The notes under the pieces were generated by a model. That model was not told the origin of the DNA and made no database searches. It saw only the letters and a list, made by a program, of their open reading frames with translations. A DNA stretch of 19,854 nucleotides from CBFIHN01 sp965662575 (GTDB lineage Bacteria > Pseudomonadota > Gammaproteobacteria > Francisellales > CACEW01). A program made the position numbers and the translations under genes. Numbering within the stretch: the stretch's first letter is position 1; every line of letters begins with the position of its first letter. Positions 8,416-16,500 of this stretch are shown here, in pieces. The stretch is from NCBI GenBank assembly GCA_965662575.1, contig CBFIHN010000029.1, positions 1 through 19,854 on the forward strand, written 5' to 3'.

Positions 8416-9828
8416 ATGCAAAAACGACTACTTAGCTCCCTACTCATGGCATCAGCGCTGACACAAAGCGGGTTTGCTATGGATATGGTGGCTTCCAATT
8501 CTGGTTATTATTACAAGATGGGCGGTGGCTCTGATGTCAGTATGCCACCTGTCACCGATCAGCAGGATATTACTTTAGGTGGTGATGTGAACAGTGACTT
8601 AGGTTTTACCTGCGATGGCTTTAACCCGTCGATCTCTATTGGCAATACGCTTAATAATATCGCCGGGTCCTTGCAGGGTATCTCCAGCAGTATTATTGGC
8701 TCTGCCACCTCTGCGGTGGGTTCAATGCCCATGTATTTGCTCTCAAAGTCCAATAAAGACTTATATAACTTATTGCAAAACACCATGACCGATGCAAGCG
8801 ACACCTTTCATTTATCGACCAAGTCTTGCCAAGATGCCTTGGGTCAAATTAAAAACGGTAAATCCCCTTACCAGGACTGGTTTAGTGTGTCTGACTCTCA
8901 AGGTTGGCTCTCTGAGGCCAAACGCGCGCAGCAAGGTCAAGATGTGGATATTAACCAGGTTAAAAAAGGTAACACACAAGACCCGGCCAAATATGGGATT
9001 CCTTGGGTGCATAAGGGTCAAAACTCCGGTGGCACCAACGGCAATCAGGTACCGATTAAAGTGATTTATGATGTGGTGGTTGCCGGATACAACAGCATGG
9101 TCGATCCAAGCTTGCCATTGGATGATAAAATGACACAGGCAAGCAGTGGCACAGGTTTATCCCGTTATTGGAAAACAGCCGATGATGCCGGTAATTGGGC
9201 AAGGTTGGTGTTAGGGGATATCACCATTTCCTCACAAGCGAATGCCGATCAGACCGATCGAGGTATTGGTCTCATGACGTTGGTACAAACCTGTCCAAAC
9301 TATGCCAGTAACAACTTAACGTGTGCTAAAACCATCGCCAGCAACCTCAACGATATTTTAAGCTCAAACAGCGCACCCAGTGCAGAGCAATTGCAATCGA
9401 TTAGCTCCAACGAGTTAATGGCAACACCTGATTTGATCAACGGCATTAAGCTTCATAATAAACAAGACCAAGCCTTAGCGGTCTCTAAATGGAGTCAGGA
9501 TGTTGCTTTGCAAAATACCGTGGATGAAGCCCTGTTAATGCGCCGCATTTTAATTGCGGGCTCTCAAACAAAACCCGTGCATAACTTAAAACCGGCGACG
9601 ACCGCCGTGAATCATGCGATCAATCAGCTTAATACTGATATTAAAAATATTCTCTTTCAGTTTCAGGTCAGACGGGCCCTGATGACCAACACGGCTGAGA
9701 CGATTATGGGAACTCAGCAAAACAGAGAAGCGAGTGCTGTGGCTGAACACAATACAGAGCAAGCACCACCGATGACAAAGGGTGCGGTTTATAAGGACGC
9801 CAAGAATACACGGAGTAGCACCCTATGA
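8416..9828 (+). CDS. Conjugation protein in TraH position (TIGR03755, PFL_4711-like)
   Basis: 470 aa with a signal peptide (MQKRLLSSLLMASALTQSGFA). The mature protein is long, polar and mostly helical toward the C-terminus, with glycine/serine-rich N-terminal segments (NTLNNIAGSLQGISSSIIGS) and no further membrane segment. In GI-type operons the gene between the TraU homologue and the TraG-type protein is the TIGR03755 family, which takes the place of TraH. Several cysteines (FTCDGF, KSCQDA, QTCPNY, LTCAK) suggest disulfides. The frame is open from 8317, but AAGGAAG at 8404-8410 and the signal peptide fix the start at 8416. Ends in ATGA overlap with traG. Confidence 0.75.
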   Translation: MQKRLLSSLLMASALTQSGFAMDMVASNSGYYYKMGGGSDVSMPPVTDQQDITLGGDVNSDLGFTCDGFNPSISIGNTLNNIAGSLQGISSSIIGSATSAVGSMPMYLLSKSNKDLYNLLQNTMTDASDTFHLSTKSCQDALGQIKNGKSPYQDWFSVSDSQGWLSEAKRAQQGQDVDINQVKKGNTQDPAKYGIPWVHKGQNSGGTNGNQVPIKVIYDVVVAGYNSMVDPSLPLDDKMTQASSGTGLSRYWKTADDAGNWARLVLGDITISSQANADQTDRGIGLMTLVQTCPNYASNNLTCAKTIASNLNDILSSNSAPSAEQLQSISSNELMATPDLINGIKLHNKQDQALAVSKWSQDVALQNTVDEALLMRRILIAGSQTKPVHNLKPATTAVNHAINQLNTDIKNILFQFQVRRALMTNTAETIMGTQQNREASAVAEHNTEQAPPMTKGAVYKDAKNTRSSTL

Positions 9829-11405
9829 TGGTCAATGGCCCCTTAGAGATTTATAGCACGGTGATGGGTGTCAAAATGTTTGATTCGATGTTCAATATTT
9901 TAGCGAGCACCGGGATTATTTTTTTACCGCTATTAACGCTGTTATTTCAAAATGTAACGACACCCTATGAGTCTGAAATTGAAAATGGCGCAGCAACTTC
10001 ACTTAAGCGCGTTGGCATTCATTTTTTGATGTGGGTGTTTACGGTGATGTTGTTTGTGGCTCCCACCCATAAGCTTGATATCACTGCGATTAGCTACAAA
10101 CCGGTTTGTATGCCAAATGCGACCAAGTCGACTTTCGGGGATACGGGTACCACTTATGATGATGCGTTTAGCAATCTGCATTATGAGAGCTTAAGTCTGC
10201 CGATTATGATGTATTTGGTGTTAGGTGGCATGTCAGGTTTTACCAATGCCATGATCACGTCGCTCCCTTGCAAAACCGATGTTCAGGAAATCAAAAGCAC
10301 CATTGACACAACAAGATTAACACCACAGGTGGCAACTCAAGTGCAGCGTTTTCAAAACGAGTGCTTTGCAACAGCTAAGGCGATGTTTGATAGCAAAGAC
10401 CCTGATCCTAGCACCTATGAAGCAACGATGGATAGTTACGGTGGGCAAACTGATTTATCGTGGATTGGCTCACATGTGATGCAAACCCTCTATTACAACA
10501 ATCTTTATCCATCGGCACCGGTGAGTGGCTTCTCTTATGATGAGTATCCAGGTCAATACGCAGCCTTTAACGAAAAACACGGCGTGCCAAAGACCAAATG
10601 GGGTTACCCCACCTGCCAAGAATGGTGGAGCGATCCTGATCACGGACTTCAACATCAATTGGTGTTACTGGCTGAACAGCACAGCCCCAACAATCCGCAT
10701 TTAGGGCAAGAGTCCCTTGGCACCAGAGTGGATTCTTGGTTGGCTTCAGCTAAACGCTTTGTTCATTTGGGCTCGCAAGTCACCTCGGATGATGTGATTT
10801 CACGAGATATGCTCTATGACGTTGGCGCAAACTCTGGGTTTGGGCGTAACTATACGGGGTGGATGAGTTATTCCAATGAAGAAGATGGGCCACTATCGGG
10901 CGGTTCAGACATGGTGTGGTCGGGCGTAAAGAATACTTTTGCTGGTGTTGGTCAGGGCGTTAGCGCAGCCTTTGGGGCCATTGATCGGGAAGAAATTGCG
11001 CAAGAGATACCGATACTTCAAGCGGTTTTACTGTCATTCGCGTTGATGCTTGGCCCACTCATAATCTGCTTTGGCATGATCACAGGGCGAGGGATCAGTG
11101 TGATTTTTACTTACTACTTTTTAGTGGGTAGCTTATTCTTTATGACCTTTATTGAGCGCTTTATCCACTATCTAGAAACTTCCTTGCACGCCAGTCAAAG
11201 TGCCGGGGTTTATGCGATGGGCGATAGCCCCGTGATGTACAACTTATTTACCAAGCTCTACTTCTATGGACCGATGCTTTACCTGGCTTTGATGTCTATT
11301 GCGGGGATTGGGATTGGTAATTCTTTGAGCAGTGCATTTGAAAACAATAGTGCCGGATCTGGACAAGCTTTCGCAAGAAACTTAATAAAGTTTATACCAA
11401 AATAG
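9825..11405 (+). CDS. traG: TraG N-terminal-type inner-membrane protein, short form
   Basis: 526 aa with three N-terminal membrane segments (about 24-42, 62-81, 124-144), a large periplasmic region with cysteines (YKPVCMP, LPCKTD, ECFA, PTCQEW), and a C-terminal membrane cluster (about 398-447 and 470-505). This matches the TraG N-terminal domain family (PF07916). F TraG is over 900 residues and has a C-terminal domain for mating-pair stabilisation and exclusion sensing. This protein ends soon after its last membrane segments, as in other GI-type systems. I see no sign of truncation. Its start overlaps the previous stop in ATGA. Confidence 0.82.
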   Translation: MMVNGPLEIYSTVMGVKMFDSMFNILASTGIIFLPLLTLLFQNVTTPYESEIENGAATSLKRVGIHFLMWVFTVMLFVAPTHKLDITAISYKPVCMPNATKSTFGDTGTTYDDAFSNLHYESLSLPIMMYLVLGGMSGFTNAMITSLPCKTDVQEIKSTIDTTRLTPQVATQVQRFQNECFATAKAMFDSKDPDPSTYEATMDSYGGQTDLSWIGSHVMQTLYYNNLYPSAPVSGFSYDEYPGQYAAFNEKHGVPKTKWGYPTCQEWWSDPDHGLQHQLVLLAEQHSPNNPHLGQESLGTRVDSWLASAKRFVHLGSQVTSDDVISRDMLYDVGANSGFGRNYTGWMSYSNEEDGPLSGGSDMVWSGVKNTFAGVGQGVSAAFGAIDREEIAQEIPILQAVLLSFALMLGPLIICFGMITGRGISVIFTYYFLVGSLFFMTFIERFIHYLETSLHASQSAGVYAMGDSPVMYNLFTKLYFYGPMLYLALMSIAGIGIGNSLSSAFENNSAGSGQAFARNLIKFIPK

Positions 11406-11422
11406 AGGCAAATAATAATGGA

Positions 11423-11629
11423 TTACCAACCACGCTTAACAGCATCGAAGTCTCCTTTTTTCGGTTCAACCATAATAGGCCTTCGTCCATTAGAGCGTGC
11501 TCTATGCATAGCGTGTTTCTTTGCACGCTCATGTTCAGCCACTCCAATTGCTCCAGCAACAAACATTTTAAATAACAAAGGCACCGCTTTTTCAAAAAAA
11601 GCACCCCAACCTGATTTTTTAGTATTCAT
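11423..11629 (-). CDS. Small antisense ORF, putative membrane-anchored basic protein, unknown function
   Basis: A 68-aa ORF opposite to the operon, filling the gap between traG and the next sense gene. It has a hydrophobic segment (about 15-33, AVPLLFKMFVAGAIGVAE) followed by a strongly basic tail (HERAKKHAMHRARSNGRRP). A perfect AGGAGG (complement of 11638-11643) lies 8 nt before its ATG. Its codons are rich in G or A at first positions, as in real genes. The sense frame 11418-11645 has less of this pattern and an unnatural Ser/Pro/Cys composition. I do not recognise a family. A weak promoter (TTGTGA, 17 nt, TAATTT on the minus strand inside the next gene) is conceivable. Confidence 0.5.
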   Translation of the reverse strand: MNTKKSGWGAFFEKAVPLLFKMFVAGAIGVAEHERAKKHAMHRARSNGRRPIMVEPKKGDFDAVKRGW

Positions 11630-11632
11630 AGC

Positions 11633-11642
11633 GGAGACCTCC
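11633..11642. promoter_or_regulatory. Mirrored Shine-Dalgarno serving both strands
   Basis: GGAGACCTCC reads as a Shine-Dalgarno on each strand. On the plus strand GGAG (11633-11636) is 8 nt before ATG 11645. On the minus strand AGGAGG (11643 back to 11638) is 8 nt before the ATG whose first base is 11629. The symmetric spacing supports translation of both divergent ORFs. It also means the two mRNA 5' regions would be complementary exactly at their ribosome-binding sites. Confidence 0.5.
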
Positions 11643-11644
11643 TA

Positions 11645-12019
11645 ATGAAAAAATTATTCAATTACCTAAGCCGTCACAAGTGGATGCTAATTTCGATCCT
11701 ACTGTTATTGCTAGTTTTATTTTTAATGACCTTGATGAGTGTGAGTCAGATCAATGGCTTTAACCGAGTTGTGTTTGATTTGAATCACTTTATCAAGGCG
11801 CACAAATTCACCTTTCTATTATGGCACATAGCCATTATAGGCGCAATTTGGGTGTTATGGGGCAAAAAAGTTGATCAAGATTTTGCGCGCTTTGATCAGG
11901 CGCATCCAGGAAAGCTCGATGCCGGCCAAAGATCAGCAGCCGTTGCCAAAGCCAAGCGCTTTCGCTGGTGGTTAATTGCCTTTGTCTTGGTGATCGATCT
12001 TTTGATGCATTGGTATTGA
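11645..12019 (+). CDS. Small polytopic membrane protein between traG and traD, unknown function
   Basis: 124 aa with three probable membrane segments (about 14-36, 54-72 and 106-122) and a basic/alanine-rich loop (LDAGQRSAAVAKAKRFR) between the last two. GGAG is 8 nt before the ATG. It lies between traG and traD, the place where F encodes the entry-exclusion proteins TraS and TraT, and size and topology resemble an inner-membrane exclusion protein. That is inference from position only; I recognise no sequence motif. Other possibilities are a TraD accessory membrane protein or a T4SS assembly factor. TraD follows 9 bp downstream, so co-expression is likely. Confidence 0.75.
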   Translation: MKKLFNYLSRHKWMLISILLLLLVLFLMTLMSVSQINGFNRVVFDLNHFIKAHKFTFLLWHIAIIGAIWVLWGKKVDQDFARFDQAHPGKLDAGQRSAAVAKAKRFRWWLIAFVLVIDLLMHWY

Positions 12020-12028
12020 GGATTGATC

Positions 12029-14047
12029 ATGAGTAGTCGCTACGCTTTTGAAAACTTATACCGCGCCCCGCATGAGCTTTGGGTATCAGCGGTTGCTTTA
12101 GGTTTTGGTGCGATTTGTTTAACGCATCATGAGGCGCTCGCTTTGGATGTTGCGATGAGTCCTGTGGTGGCTGCGCCTTTTTTATTGCTGGGTGTGGTGC
12201 GTGGTTGGCAAGGCTTAAAGGTTTATCGCTTTAAAAAGCGCTTATTGACTTTAAAACCGTTCAGTATGGGTACTCTGGATGTCCCTTTGTCTAAAAAACA
12301 CCTTTATGTTGGTCGAGGCTTTAAGTGGTTGCCGATTCATCGCCAACGCTTGCATTTATTAACGTTAATCGAAAACGCTGGGTTTATACAAAAAGGGAGG
12401 CTATACCAATATATTCAAGCACAAGCCAAATCCAAGCCAAAAGGATTTTGCGCCAAATTAACCACGGCATCTTTGCTGCCTTTTAAATCCATACCAGATA
12501 TTGGTGGTAAGCCTTGGATTCATGGGGTGGGCAGCGATAAAGAAGCGCCCGTTTATATTAATCAAGCTAATCGCAGTAGCCATGAGGTGATTTTTGGGAT
12601 GACGCGCGTGGGTAAGACGCGCTATATGTCGATTAAGCTTAATCAAGATATTCGAAATGGTGAGGCGGTTTTAATTTTAGATCCTAAGGGGGATTTAGAG
12701 TTAATGCAGGATGTTTACTTAGCAGCTAAAGCCGCAGGGCGCTTAGATGATTTAATCATGTCTCACTGTGGGTTTTCTGATTTGTCAGCCAAATATAATC
12801 CTTTGTCTTCTTACAGTAATGTCTCAGAAGTGGCTAGTCGCGTGGTTAGTGCGATTGCTGCCTCTGGAGAAGGCCAGCAGTTTAAGGACTTTGCCTGGAA
12901 GTACGTGAATATCACCGCACGGTGTTTGCATGAGCTGGGTGAGGTGATTAATTACAAAAGCATCTCTTTTTATATCAATCGCCCAGAGGTTTTGTTGCTT
13001 AAGTATGTCGATCAGGTATTCCCTAAGCTTGAACCAGACTATGTAATCAAGGTGCAAGAAATCCTAGATGACTACAACAGCCGCATTGATAAAGAGGGTA
13101 ACCCTTTACCACCCGTAAAACGCTCCTTTGCGATTAAGCGCTATTTGACAGATTACATTGAAGAAAAAGCCACTGATGAAAATACAGGCGGTATTAAATC
13201 CTTGATGGATGGCGTTGTGGTGCCGCTTTATAGCGCCGCCAGTATGGACAAAACCTATTACGATAAAATCACGGCTAGCGTTGGACCCGTACTGGATAAG
13301 ATCAATCAGACTCAGGCGCAATCGATTTTCTCCTGGGATAATGGTTTTGGTCTGCCCTCGATAGAGCTTGAGGATATTATTAAACGCAAGCAAATTGTCT
13401 ACATTGGCCTAGATTCTTTAACCAATCGTGAAATGGCCGAGGCCGTTGGCCAAGCGGTGATCGCTGATTTGGTCTCCCTTTGCGGGCGGCTTTACAGTGA
13501 ATCAGGGGCCGATGGTCATGCGTCACTTTGTCTGCATTGCGATGAGTTTTCTAACATCGTGCGCGATGAATTTATCAACCTACTCAATAAAGCCGGTGGC
13601 GCAGGTATTAAGGTATCGGCCTATACACAAACCGTTAATGATTTGGGTGCCGCCTTTGGTAATAACCAAGATAAACAAAAGATGTTGCTGGGGAATTTTG
13701 GGACGATGACAATGCTTCGGGTCAGTAATGAAGATACAGCCGCAACCTTTACCAAATGTTTAGAACAAGTCAGAGCACGATCGAGTGTGCCATCCACCAT
13801 GTCTAATGATCGAGCCGATGATAAAGATGGCGAACTGTTTACCACTTACAACACCGATGCCATTTCAGAGGAAAAAACCTCGATCGTTGAGGTCAATGAT
13901 TTGTTTTCTCTGCCCAAGGGCCAGTCGTTTGTGCTGACCAATGGCGGTGAGTTGTACAAGGTGCGTATCCCATTACCTAAAAACGATGGCAGCGCCCCTA
14001 AGAGTTTTGAGTCCATTTTAAGTGAGGTGAATTTATGTTGCGGATAA
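12029..14047 (+). CDS. traD: TraD-type conjugative coupling protein (VirD4 family, SXT/TOL type)
   Basis: 672 aa. Two N-terminal membrane segments (about 13-60) are followed by a VGRGFKWLPIHRQRLH stretch found in SXT/TOL-type TraD proteins. Next come Walker A GMTRVGKT (residues 190-197), the LILDPKGD motif (Asp218) and Walker B CDEFSN (Asp505, Glu506). It is an inner-membrane hexameric ATPase that brings the relaxase-DNA complex to the channel. TTG 12023 is in frame, but ATG 12029 has GAGGA (12018-12022) 6 nt upstream, so I start there. The 3' end overlaps the DsbA-like gene by 13 bp. It is encoded downstream of traG, as in F. Confidence 0.92.
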   Translation: MSSRYAFENLYRAPHELWVSAVALGFGAICLTHHEALALDVAMSPVVAAPFLLLGVVRGWQGLKVYRFKKRLLTLKPFSMGTLDVPLSKKHLYVGRGFKWLPIHRQRLHLLTLIENAGFIQKGRLYQYIQAQAKSKPKGFCAKLTTASLLPFKSIPDIGGKPWIHGVGSDKEAPVYINQANRSSHEVIFGMTRVGKTRYMSIKLNQDIRNGEAVLILDPKGDLELMQDVYLAAKAAGRLDDLIMSHCGFSDLSAKYNPLSSYSNVSEVASRVVSAIAASGEGQQFKDFAWKYVNITARCLHELGEVINYKSISFYINRPEVLLLKYVDQVFPKLEPDYVIKVQEILDDYNSRIDKEGNPLPPVKRSFAIKRYLTDYIEEKATDENTGGIKSLMDGVVVPLYSAASMDKTYYDKITASVGPVLDKINQTQAQSIFSWDNGFGLPSIELEDIIKRKQIVYIGLDSLTNREMAEAVGQAVIADLVSLCGRLYSESGADGHASLCLHCDEFSNIVRDEFINLLNKAGGAGIKVSAYTQTVNDLGAAFGNNQDKQKMLLGNFGTMTMLRVSNEDTAATFTKCLEQVRARSSVPSTMSNDRADDKDGELFTTYNTDAISEEKTSIVEVNDLFSLPKGQSFVLTNGGELYKVRIPLPKNDGSAPKSFESILSEVNLCCG

Positions 14048-14598
14048 TTTTATTAGTTTCTTCCTTGGTACTTAGCTTGCCAGCACTGGCGGCTATTGTC
14101 GTTGGTAATCCCAACGGTTCGGTTACGATGGTAGAAGTCTATGACTATCAGTGTATGCATTGCCATAAAATGTACCCTGTCGTTGAAAAGCTAATGGCAC
14201 AAAACCCAGATCTTAAAGTCAGATTCATGCCAACAGCTATTTTAAACAAAACCTCTCTTTATGAAGCAGCCGCTGCTGTATCAGCCATGCAGTACCCTGG
14301 CAAATTTCAGCAATTCACCTCCATTGTGATGTCAGAACCACAACTAGATAAAGCTGGGGTTGATAAGGTGCTAAAGCAATTGCATTTAACGAGCCCTAAG
14401 TTTATTCAAGGTATGCACAGTAAGGTAGTTGAGGGGCAATTAGAAGAAGGCTTAGCGTTTCTTAAGGCCGAGAAAACCGGAACACCGCTATTTATTATTT
14501 ATCCCTCAAACAATCCCAAAGTATCTGCGGTTTTAAAAGGCGAGCAATCTTATCAAAACTTGCAAAAGACCATAGAGGCGGCCAATCACCATGGCTAG
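14035..14598 (+). CDS. DsbA-like periplasmic thiol oxidoreductase
   Basis: 187 aa with a signal peptide (LILLVSSLVLSLPALA region), a thioredoxin-fold active site DYQCMHC (Cys40, Cys43) and a cis-proline loop TGTPLF before the C-terminal strand. These are the features of DsbA-family enzymes. It probably introduces or repairs disulfides in the cysteine-containing secreted proteins of this operon (TraU, TIGR03755, the TraG loop); that pairing is inferred. GAGGT at 14024-14028 lies 6 nt before the ATG, inside the end of traD (13-bp overlap), and its stop overlaps the next start by 8 bp. An active-site C-M-H-C differs from the C-P-H-C of E. coli DsbA. Confidence 0.87.
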   Translation: MLRIILLVSSLVLSLPALAAIVVGNPNGSVTMVEVYDYQCMHCHKMYPVVEKLMAQNPDLKVRFMPTAILNKTSLYEAAAAVSAMQYPGKFQQFTSIVMSEPQLDKAGVDKVLKQLHLTSPKFIQGMHSKVVEGQLEEGLAFLKAEKTGTPLFIIYPSNNPKVSAVLKGEQSYQNLQKTIEAANHHG

Positions 14599-15829
14599 CT
14601 TTAATACCTTAGTCAAAACGGCATTAAGCGAACACAAAGTCGCGTGCATCAATCTGATCTACGTTGTTGTGCTGATTTGGTTTCATGAGGCCATTTTTAA
14701 TCTCTATCAGGCCTACGGATTCGTTAGCAGCACCATTGGTATTTTACTTCTACCTAGCGCGCTTTATTTTTGGGGATTATTAAAAGGCAAAGATCAAAAA
14801 CTGCCTGAAGAACCCCTTTTTACAGCCAAATCCCTAACCGAACAGCAGGTGTATTTACTCAAAAAGCATACACCAACCGCCCAGTTAACCCTCATGCAAG
14901 AGATTCTAATGGTGAGCTTAGAGTTACTTCATGATGTTCTAACACAAGTTAAGTTAGATCAAGGCACCTTGTTTGATCAAAAGTTTGAGCAGGTTTTAAA
15001 GCTGCTTAAATCGTTAAAGGCTGATAACAGTTTTACTAGCAATGACATTAGCAAGCGATCCTATAAAAATGCCTTACTGTGCTTTGCCTTTTATCGAATC
15101 TTATTTGCAGATGTTTTAGCGAAAGCCAAGGCCAGCCAGATCGTGCATCAAGATATCGATCCTTGGATATTATTAAAGCGCATTCCCGGGAGAATGAGTG
15201 AATTTTTAGGGGCAGAGTCTTGGCGAGTGTTTGAGCTTAAGTGCTTGCTTTTTGGTGGCTTGGAAGCGTTAGAGATTAATGCAGATATAAAGGCAGCCAT
15301 GCTTGAGCTGTGTAATGGTGTTTTGCCAAGTGAAGTAGTTAAAAAAACGCCTGAAAAAAGCATTAAAAACAAACCGGAAAAAACTAAAAATAGTGAGGCT
15401 GGCGCTGAGGTTAATAAAACAGATGCAGTAAAAACGCAAAAAACTTCTGAGCCAACGATTGAAAATGATAGCCAGCCTATGCCCGTTAAACAAAATAAAG
15501 GCAATGCTTCTGCAAGGAAATTTGAAAAATGGATAGCGCGGAAACTTAGCCGCCACAAGATTAATGAATCGGGTGAGTTGTATTTTGATCCTGATAGTTC
15601 TGACACGGGTTTGCTGGTTTCTGAAAACTTAGTAAAAGAGTTTGGGCTACGTGTACTACAAAGCTCTTTAGAGTCAGCCAAAGATCAATTGGTATCAGCC
15701 AAACTAATGTCTAAAGCGTGTTTTGAAATAGAAGGTGAAGAGGGAAGGCAGTTTTTTTCAATCAAAATTGAGATCCCCATAGAAGGCAATTTAAAGCTGG
15801 ATAAAAAAGTCACCAGGAGAGCATCATGA
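14591..15829 (+). CDS. Membrane-anchored protein with TraI_2_C-like C-terminal domain
   Basis: 412 aa. Order: two hydrophobic segments (about 17-38 and 43-63), a helical middle region (about 75-250), a Lys/Glu/Thr-rich linker (about 252-305), and a C-terminal domain (about 308-405). The latter reads F-x2-W-I...KINESGELYF...TGLLVSENLVKEF. This resembles the TraI_2_C domain (PF07515) at the end of MobH relaxases, whose consensus I recall as FL-x-WL...iNe..a.vh...gLlLVSp.ifreF. The His triplet and HDxGK motifs of the MobH HD domain are absent, so it is not a convincing relaxase. It may derive from one or bind the relaxosome. It starts inside the dsbA-like gene end and shares ATGA with the next gene. 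Confidence 0.6.
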   Translation: MASFNTLVKTALSEHKVACINLIYVVVLIWFHEAIFNLYQAYGFVSSTIGILLLPSALYFWGLLKGKDQKLPEEPLFTAKSLTEQQVYLLKKHTPTAQLTLMQEILMVSLELLHDVLTQVKLDQGTLFDQKFEQVLKLLKSLKADNSFTSNDISKRSYKNALLCFAFYRILFADVLAKAKASQIVHQDIDPWILLKRIPGRMSEFLGAESWRVFELKCLLFGGLEALEINADIKAAMLELCNGVLPSEVVKKTPEKSIKNKPEKTKNSEAGAEVNKTDAVKTQKTSEPTIENDSQPMPVKQNKGNASARKFEKWIARKLSRHKINESGELYFDPDSSDTGLLVSENLVKEFGLRVLQSSLESAKDQLVSAKLMSKACFEIEGEEGRQFFSIKIEIPIEGNLKLDKKVTRRAS

Positions 15830-16455
15830 AGCAGTTTATTTTTTTTAAAGCGACCCATAAAGAAACAGCTTGGGTATTGTCGCTAACAAACAATGCAAAC
15901 AAAAATCGTATCCGCTCAAATATGATAGCCATAGATCGGGTTTACAGTGACGCAAAATCTGGAAATTTAGACGCCATGCTAACGCTATTCAAATGGCATC
16001 GAGAGTGTCAGTCAATATTAGGGGTAATAGAGCCTGAATCCAAACGATTAAAGAGGTTAATAAAAGCTAAATTAAAAAATTTAGCAGGCGGTTTATCAGT
16101 AGAAAATGGCTTTGCTTATCGGTTTCCAGTCAATAACCGCTTGCATGCCCAGGTTTTTCAAGTAATTCGAGGGTTTGACGAGATCATGTCTTTGTTGGAA
16201 ACCTGTCTTAACTTAGGCGTTTTTACAAATCGACAGTTGGTGTTTAGAAAACGCCTGTACTTTAAAAAGCGCCTGCTTAAACTGATGGCCAAGTTGATTT
16301 ATAGAATCCCGTCTGAGGTGCGCAATTTAACTTCTTTTTCCGACCAGGAAAAAAATGACCTGAGTCTAGCAGTTCAATCGGGAGTGCTGCCTTATATTAA
16401 TCGAAAACAATTCAAGGAGATAAACAACAGCTTAGCTAAGGAACTCACACCCTGA
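15826..16455 (+). CDS. DUF1845 / TIGR03761-like integrating conjugative element protein
   Basis: 209 aa, no signal peptide or membrane segment, so probably cytoplasmic. The layout agrees with TIGR03761 (PFL_4669): an early DAKSGNLDAMLTLF segment, a FAYRFPVNNRLHAQV centre, then IRGFDEIMSLLETCLNLGVF and a C-terminal SGVLPYINRKQF. In other ICEs this family sits next to ssb and the topoisomerase III gene, and here topB follows 45 bp downstream, which supports the call. Its biochemical role is unknown. It is coupled to the preceding gene by ATGA. AT-rich codon use is stronger here than in the tra genes. Divergence makes the family assignment moderate. Confidence 0.5.
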   Translation: MKQFIFFKATHKETAWVLSLTNNANKNRIRSNMIAIDRVYSDAKSGNLDAMLTLFKWHRECQSILGVIEPESKRLKRLIKAKLKNLAGGLSVENGFAYRFPVNNRLHAQVFQVIRGFDEIMSLLETCLNLGVFTNRQLVFRKRLYFKKRLLKLMAKLIYRIPSEVRNLTSFSDQEKNDLSLAVQSGVLPYINRKQFKEINNSLAKELTP

Positions 16456-16500
16456 TGCAAAATGCTTAAATATCACTCTAATTTAAAAGGAACATAAAAT

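Noticed and set aside
11418..11645. Sense-strand 75-aa ORF between traG and the 124-aa gene, with AGAGG upstream and a TAATG overlap downstream
   Set aside because: Its composition (many Ser, Pro, Cys, Ala and Thr) and weak first-position purine bias look like the shadow of the minus-strand ORF. It stays a minor alternative because its translation signals are acceptable.
15148..15681. 177-aa minus-strand ORF opposite the TraI_2_C-like gene
   Set aside because: Its Ser/Phe/Leu-rich translation is the expected complement of the Lys/Glu-rich linker on the plus strand, and the plus frame has coupled starts and a recognisable domain.
14591..15829. Active MobH relaxase
   Set aside because: Only the C-terminal domain resembles the family. 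The HHH and HDxGK motifs are not seen; LLHDVL in the middle region lacks the following Gly-Lys and looks fortuitous.
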